In this document: one piece after another, positions 6,664 to 10,497 of the stretch
Layout of the letters: the number at the start of each line of letters is the position of its first letter
How positions within the stretch are numbered: position 1 is the stretch's first letter
Source of the DNA: an uncultured Eubacteriales bacterium
GTDB taxonomy: Bacteria; Bacillota; Clostridia; Lachnospirales; Lachnospiraceae
Reading direction: 5' to 3'
Assembly (NCBI GenBank): GCA_900544525.1
Contig: UQVN01000104.1
Coordinates: forward strand, 1-10,497
DNA length: 10,497 nt
Notes under the pieces: generated by a model
What the model was told of the DNA's origin: nothing
The model's input: only the letters and a program-made list of their open reading frames with translations
Database searches by the model: none
Made by a program: the position numbers and the translations under genes

Positions 6664-7515
6664 TTAAAATTCAAACACAGAACCTGTACTCATATAATGA
6701 AGCTTTTCTCCTAATATTTCTTTTAACTGCTGATATTCCTCTTTTCCTGTACAATGCCCTGTGTAAAAGACAGGATGCATTGTTTTTAAATAGTCTCCCA
6801 GTTGTTCCACCTCATCTTTTGACACTTGATTTCCTTTTTTTTCAGTATGTAAATGGAAGCCAGCAAAAACAACATCCACCGTTATTCCTTCCCATTTTTC
6901 TACTTGTTCTACAATATTGACAATGCCATTATGTGCACAACCAGCAAATAAATAATACTTCCCATCTTCTTCTATTAATAAAGCAAGTTCATGAACAAAA
7001 TCATCCTGAATAAAACCATCTTCTTTTACTTGGTATAAGGATTCATTAATGGATGGTACAAATTTTTTCTGTTGAAATCCACTATAAAGAATCATACGAT
7101 TATTTATTCTCTTCATGCGATCTACAAAATGAAACCGTTTCACATAAGGCATTTTTCGAATCTTTGGTTCTAACCCAATATAAGACATATCTTCAAATAG
7201 AATTGACCGTTCTGCCTTTCGTGAAAAATAAGGTAATAACGCATTCATCTGCAAATAAATTGGACAATTTTTATTTTTTCCCATAAAATAAGGCAATCCA
7301 TCTCCATGATCATAATGTCCATGAGAAAGAACACCATAAGTAACATCTTCTAAAGACTCTCCCAAGCGTTCTGCATTTTTCATAAACTTGTCCGTTTTCC
7401 CAAAATCAAATAGTATTTTTTCTCCTTTTGATTCAATCAAAATACTAAGTCCATGTTCCAATTCATACTGCTTTTTTTCATTACTTGTATTTTCTACTAG
7501 AATTTTTATCTTCAT
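6664..7515 (-). CDS. Metallo-beta-lactamase-fold hydrolase
   Basis: With the start at 7515 the protein has 283 residues. The metal motif HGHYDH is at 65-70, with further expected ligands H195 (FAGCAHNGIVNIV), H221 (FAGFHL) and H254 (YTGHCTG). This set, with the C-terminal block ending MSTGSVFEF, matches the MBL subgroup often annotated after dihydropterin/aminobenzene-phosphate synthase; the true reaction of bacterial members is mostly unknown. No signal peptide is seen, so it is cytoplasmic. I chose ATG 7515 because AAAGGAGGAGG precedes it directly, whereas the open frame up to 7641 has no such site and runs through the terminator hairpin. It follows hydG but is separated by that terminator, so it may be expressed by read-through or its own promoter. 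A role in hydrogenase maturation is not supported. Confidence 0.87.
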   Translation of the reverse strand: MKIKILVENTSNEKKQYELEHGLSILIESKGEKILFDFGKTDKFMKNAERLGESLEDVTYGVLSHGHYDHGDGLPYFMGKNKNCPIYLQMNALLPYFSRKAERSILFEDMSYIGLEPKIRKMPYVKRFHFVDRMKRINNRMILYSGFQQKKFVPSINESLYQVKEDGFIQDDFVHELALLIEEDGKYYLFAGCAHNGIVNIVEQVEKWEGITVDVVFAGFHLHTEKKGNQVSKDEVEQLGDYLKTMHPVFYTGHCTGKEEYQQLKEILGEKLHYMSTGSVFEF

Positions 7516-7553
7516 ATTTCCTCCTCCTTTTTTATTCACCCATCTTCTCTTTG

Positions 7554-7590
7554 TAAAAAAGGTGTCACAACGTTTTACTTTTGTGACACC
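7554..7590 (-). terminator. Intrinsic terminator downstream of hydG
   Basis: Perfect 10-bp inverted repeat, GGTGTCACAA at 7561-7570 and TTGTGACACC at 7581-7590, with a 10-base loop. Read on the minus strand the stem is followed directly by six T (7560-7555). It is 65 bases after the hydG stop and 39 bases before the metallo-hydrolase start. Since little room remains for a separate promoter, it could act as a partial terminator or attenuator. On the + strand the flank is ATTTATT, so it is mainly a minus-strand signal. Confidence 0.88.
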
Positions 7591-7655
7591 ATTTATTCTC
7601 TTATATAACAACTGCTTGCGGACGTGAGAAACACGTTTCACATGTTGCTCATCGT

Positions 7656-9074
7656 TTAGAATCTAAAATCACGATTTCCTTCTTCGATTTCATTTAAATA
7701 TTTTTTTGCATTTTCTTTTACAACTGGATTGGTAATATGTTCTAATTGTTTTTCAATTAATTCCTCGCCTTTTTTCTTTGTATCTTCAGAAGCGTAGTCA
7801 TTTAAATATTCTTTTAATGTTAAAAGAGCATTTGGCTGGCAACAGTTTGCAATCTGTCCAGATTTCACAAGAGACATAAAACGATCTCCTGTTCTTCCTT
7901 CTCGATAACATGCAGTACAAAAACTTGGAATATAACCAAGTTCTTCTAACCAATTTACAACTTGATCTAAAGTTCTTGTATCACTAACATCAAATTGAGC
8001 AGAATTTTCTTCTTCTGGTTCTTCTTCCACGTATCCACCAACACTTGTTCTAGAACCACCACTTAATTGAGAAACACCAAGTTCTAATACTTTTTCTCTC
8101 ACTTTTTTGGATTCTCTTGTAGATACAATCATACCTGTATAAGGTACTGCAATACGAATAATTGCAACTAATTTCATGAAAATATCATCTGAAATTGCAT
8201 CTTTAAAGTCTTCTTTATTGATGTCGTCCGCAGCACAAATACGAGGAACGCTAATGGTATGAGGCCCTACTCCAAATGCGGCTTCTAAATGTTCTGCGTG
8301 CATTAAAAGACCTGTAAAATCATATTTATATGTATTAAGCCCAAATAAAACACCCATACCAACATCGTCAATTCCCGCTTCCATAGCTCTATCCATAGCT
8401 TCTGTATGATAAGCGTAATCACTTTTTGGTCCTGTTGGATGTAATTTTTCATAATTTTCTTTATGATAGGTCTCTTGGAATAAAATATAAGTTCCAATTC
8501 CTGCATCTTTTAATTTACGATAATTTTCTACTGAGGTAGCCGCAATATTCACATTGACACGGCGAATCGCTCCATTTTTATGTTTAATGCTATAAATTGT
8601 TTTGATACTTTCTAATACATATTCTAATGGGTTGTGAATTGGATCTTCTCCTGTCTCAAGAGCAAGACGTTTATGTCCCATATCTTGTAATGCAATTACT
8701 TCTTGACGAATTTCTTCTTGTGTTAATTTTTTACGAGCAATATGTTTGTTTTTTAAATGATATGGACAGTAAACGCAACCGTTGACACAGTAGTTTGACA
8801 AGTAAAGAGGTGCAAACATTACGATACGATTTCCATAAAATTTTTGTTTGATCTCTTTTGCTAAATGATACATTTTCTCAATTAATTCTTGATCTTCACA
8901 CTCTAACAAAAGCATAGCTTCTCTATGAGTTAACCCTTTACAATCTTTTGCACGCTCAATTAAAGAATTAATGAGCTCAAGATTATTTTTATTTTCTTTG
9001 GCATATTCTAAAGTATCAAGAATTTCTTGATGATCAATAAACTCTGTTGCAACTTTTGATTTTACATTGTACAT
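7656..9074 (-). CDS. hydG: [FeFe] hydrogenase H-cluster radical SAM maturase HydG
   Basis: The 472-residue protein has the full HydG length. HydG splits tyrosine to p-cresol and makes the CO and CN ligands of the H-cluster as an Fe(CO)2(CN) synthon. The radical-SAM cluster motif is C96-x3-C100-x2-C103 (NYCVNGCVYC), followed by the family stretch RLALETGEDP at 136-145. The C-terminal second cluster motif is present, C386-x2-C389-x22-C412 (CTACYREGRTGDRFM ... CCQPNA), which distinguishes HydG from the tyrosine lyase ThiH. SVPRICAADD (275-284) and SQLSGGSRTSVGGY (335-348) are further HydG-type blocks. The ATG at 9074 has AGAGGAAAAG upstream and is 42 bases after hydE, so the two share a transcript that ends at the terminator near 7561. 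No defects are seen. Confidence 0.97.
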   Translation of the reverse strand: MYNVKSKVATEFIDHQEILDTLEYAKENKNNLELINSLIERAKDCKGLTHREAMLLLECEDQELIEKMYHLAKEIKQKFYGNRIVMFAPLYLSNYCVNGCVYCPYHLKNKHIARKKLTQEEIRQEVIALQDMGHKRLALETGEDPIHNPLEYVLESIKTIYSIKHKNGAIRRVNVNIAATSVENYRKLKDAGIGTYILFQETYHKENYEKLHPTGPKSDYAYHTEAMDRAMEAGIDDVGMGVLFGLNTYKYDFTGLLMHAEHLEAAFGVGPHTISVPRICAADDINKEDFKDAISDDIFMKLVAIIRIAVPYTGMIVSTRESKKVREKVLELGVSQLSGGSRTSVGGYVEEEPEEENSAQFDVSDTRTLDQVVNWLEELGYIPSFCTACYREGRTGDRFMSLVKSGQIANCCQPNALLTLKEYLNDYASEDTKKKGEELIEKQLEHITNPVVKENAKKYLNEIEEGNRDFRF

Positions 9075-9116
9075 TTTCTTTTCCTCTTCTTTCTATTTCT
9101 TCGTTCTCTATTACCA

Positions 9117-10163
9117 CTACTCCGGAAAGTCTCCTCTTGCTGTCACGATTTCATATTCAATGGCTTCCATACGCTTTTTCAAACGCCAAAGCCCTTCTGC
9201 TGCCTCTTCTCCTGTAGCAATCTTATTATCATATAGCATATATTTCTTTCGATCCTTTTGTGGAGAAAGATTTGGCATAACAACATTGGCTCCTGCTAAT
9301 ATTCCTCTTTCTCGCCCATCTGGTGCAATTGTCCCGAGAGCGGTTGTCGATGGAATCAGGCTTTTTGGAAACATTAATCGTAAAATTGCAATCATACGAA
9401 GGGTTCTTTCCATACTTCCATTTGGCTGTTCTTTAAATGGAGTATCTTTATGCGATAGAAATGGCCCTATCCCTATCATATGTGGTTGTAAATCCCATAA
9501 AAAGTGAAGATCCTCTATTAAATAATCAACCGTCTGATAAGGTGACCCCACCATAAATCCACTTCCTACTTGAAATCCTATTTCTTTTAAAGACCGAAGA
9601 CATTCTCTTCGATTCTCAAAAGACAGTTCGGCAGGATGAAGTTGCTTATAATGCTCTTTCACAGCCGTTTCATGTCGAAGTAAATATCGATTGGCACCTG
9701 CATCATATAAACGTTGATACTCATCTTTTGTCATTTCTCCGAGCGAAAGCGTAATGGCACAATCTCTATATTTTTCTCGAATGGTAGAAACTAATTCCTC
9801 CATACGCTCTCCTCGCCAATAGGCGTCTTCGCCTCCCTGCAATACAAATGTACGAAATCCTAGCTCATACCCTTGTTCACAACAAGAAAGTACCTCTTCT
9901 CTCGTCAAACGATAGCGTTCTGCTTTCTTATTCCCATGACGGATTCCACAATAAAGGCAATCATTCCAACAATAATTGCTTATTTCGATCAGCCCTCGAA
10001 TATAAATTTTATTTCCGAACTGTCTTAAGGATGCTTCTTTGCCTCTTTTCAATAACTCTGTTACGGCTTCTTCATCCTCTGTTGTAATAAGTGCTTTAAA
10101 CTCTTCATCCGAGACAAAACGTTCTTTCTCTAAGCGTTCAATTATATTCCATATTTGCTCCAT
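9117..10163 (-). CDS. hydE: [FeFe] hydrogenase H-cluster radical SAM maturase HydE
   Basis: The 348-residue length matches known HydE proteins. HydE acts on the HydG-made iron synthon during assembly of the [2Fe] subcluster. The radical-SAM motif is C65-x3-C69-x2-C72 (SNYCWNDCLYCGIR), followed by RYRLTREEVL and FVLQGGEDAYW, the HydE-type SAM region; RHETAVKEHYKQLHP, GFMVGSPYQT and GIGPFLSHKDTPF are further family blocks. The optional C-terminal CX7CX2C motif of some HydE proteins is absent; there is no Cys after the SAM half. The related PylB and BioB are less likely because hydG is adjacent. The start at 10163 is the only in-frame ATG near the conserved N-terminus, but its ribosome site is poor: only GAGAG three bases upstream, while AGAAGG is about 22 bases away. 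hydF is not in the window. Confidence 0.96.
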   Translation of the reverse strand: MEQIWNIIERLEKERFVSDEEFKALITTEDEEAVTELLKRGKEASLRQFGNKIYIRGLIEISNYCWNDCLYCGIRHGNKKAERYRLTREEVLSCCEQGYELGFRTFVLQGGEDAYWRGERMEELVSTIREKYRDCAITLSLGEMTKDEYQRLYDAGANRYLLRHETAVKEHYKQLHPAELSFENRRECLRSLKEIGFQVGSGFMVGSPYQTVDYLIEDLHFLWDLQPHMIGIGPFLSHKDTPFKEQPNGSMERTLRMIAILRLMFPKSLIPSTTALGTIAPDGRERGILAGANVVMPNLSPQKDRKKYMLYDNKIATGEEAAEGLWRLKKRMEAIEYEIVTARGDFPE

Positions 10164-10312
10164 ATTCTCTCGTACCGAATGGACACCTTCTTTTTGTCCT
10201 GTGTCGTTTTACTCTTTTCACTTACGACATATTTTCCTTTCTAGCTGCATCTTTCTTAATCGTTCAGCATATTAAGCATATCACAAAAACTGATAACGTA
10301 CAAGTCTTGCAT

Positions 10313-10338
10313 ATTTTGTTAATACAATTCGACAAAAT
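10313..10338. promoter_or_regulatory. Inverted repeat ATTTTGT-N12-ACAAAAT over a candidate hydE promoter
   Basis: Perfect 7-bp arms at 10313-10319 and 10332-10338. The left arm extends into TTGTTAA (10316-10322), the exact half-site of Rex, the NADH-sensing repressor of fermentation and hydrogenase genes in Firmicutes. The other half does not fit Rex (TTCGACAA instead of TTAACAA, and TTGT to ACAA spacing of 12 rather than 10). It overlaps the candidate -10 at 10324-10319. A redox operator is possible but unproven. Confidence 0.35.
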
Positions 10339-10398
10339 TATGTAAATTTTGGAAACGGCATCCAATTCTGAATTTTCAAAAATTTTTTCAATTTTTCC

Positions 10399-10427
10399 TT
10401 GCTATTTGTAACCATTAATGGTATGAT
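10399..10427 (+). promoter_or_regulatory. Candidate + strand promoter with embedded 12-bp palindrome
   Basis: TTGCTA (10399-10404), a 17-base spacer, and TATGAT (10422-10427, 5 of 6) preceded by TGG as an extended -10. The spacer contains the perfect palindrome ACCATTAATGGT (10411-10422), ending on the first base of the -10, a position typical of a repressor site. No + strand gene starts convincingly inside the remaining 70 bases, so the target gene would lie beyond the right edge, divergent from hydE. Confidence 0.5.
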
Positions 10428-10497
10428 TAACACAGTTGAGTTAATTCATAAGCTTCACATATTTTTTATATCACGTGGGATTTGTGTATGATAATAA

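Larger units (their letters stand above)
10164..10497. other. 334-base non-coding leader upstream of hydE
   Basis: No gene is supported here; only very short frames occur, such as an 18-codon minus-strand one at 10312-10256 without a ribosome site. The stretch holds two possible minus-strand promoters for hydE (TTTACA 10346-10341 with TATTAA 10324-10319, 16-base spacer; TTGTAC 10303-10298 with TATGCT 10280-10275, 17-base spacer), several inverted repeats, three GCATAT copies (10267, 10276, 10309), and a + strand promoter near the right edge. Confidence 0.7.

Noticed and set aside
7622..7636. ACGTG-AGAAA-CACGT hairpin just after hydG
   Set aside because: Only a 5-bp stem with no T-run; the 10-bp hairpin at 7561-7590 explains termination better.
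7516..7641. 42-residue N-terminal extension of the metallo-hydrolase (start at 7641)
   Set aside because: It would translate through the hydG terminator hairpin, has no ribosome site, is not family-like, and the ATG at 7515 has a near-perfect ribosome site.
9067..9507. 146-codon + strand frame opposite hydE and the hydE-hydG gap
   Set aside because: It is antisense to the strongly supported hydE, with low-complexity Phe/Ser-rich translation and no family features.
10222..10230. ATG-TCG-TAA mini-frame after AAAGGAAAAT in the hydE leader
   Set aside because: The ribosome site looks good, but a two-codon frame cannot be supported as a feature without comparison.
10256..10312. 18-codon minus-strand frame in the hydE leader
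   Set aside because: No ribosome site, and it overlaps a candidate promoter; probably chance.
1..10497. CRISPR arrays, insertion sequences, tRNA or rRNA genes, phage or defence genes
   Set aside because: No repeat-spacer pattern, transposase, RNA gene or mobile-element ends were seen; every large frame is explained by a metabolic or regulatory gene.

Overview
The window looks like a piece of chromosome from a strict anaerobe of the low-GC Firmicutes, most likely a Clostridia or Lachnospiraceae-type fermenter. This rests on the A/T-rich sequence, strong GGAGG-type ribosome binding sites, [FeFe]-hydrogenase maturases, and a ferredoxin-linked 2-oxoacid oxidoreductase. The genus cannot be fixed from sequence reading alone. 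All ten recognised genes lie on the minus strand, so transcription runs from high to low coordinates.

Right part (about 10497 to 7554): a 334-base leader without a gene, then hydE and hydG. These are two radical-SAM enzymes that help build the H-cluster of [FeFe] hydrogenase. A clear intrinsic terminator follows hydG. hydF and the hydrogenase itself are not in the window. The right edge also holds a good promoter pointing the other way (+ strand), which suggests a divergent gene just outside.

Middle (7515 to 4407): a metallo-beta-lactamase-fold protein, then three tightly packed genes (TAATG overlap, then a 1-base gap). These encode a divergent arginase/ureohydrolase-fold protein, a small 'cyclase' (kynurenine formamidase-like metal hydrolase) and an IclR-family regulator.

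Left part (4183 to 1, running off the edge): a Glu/Leu/Phe/Val-type amino acid dehydrogenase with an unusual substrate pocket, an MFS transporter, a two-cluster ferredoxin subunit, VorB-like alpha subunit, and the start of the TPP-binding beta subunit of a 2-oxoacid:ferredoxin oxidoreductase. Gaps of 1 to 23 bases suggest one operon. The 223-base region before the dehydrogenase has a good promoter and two copies of the same 17-base palindrome, GTTCT-N7-AGAAC. This is the probable operator of the neighbouring IclR regulator.

Read together, the left and middle parts resemble a regulated catabolic cassette: import (MFS), hydrolysis of a C-N or ring bond (ureohydrolase-fold protein and cyclase), oxidative deamination (dehydrogenase), then oxidative decarboxylation to an acyl-CoA with reduction of ferredoxin. 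The substrate is not identifiable here. Reduced ferredoxin could be re-oxidised by the [FeFe] hydrogenase matured by HydE and HydG, but that link is inference.
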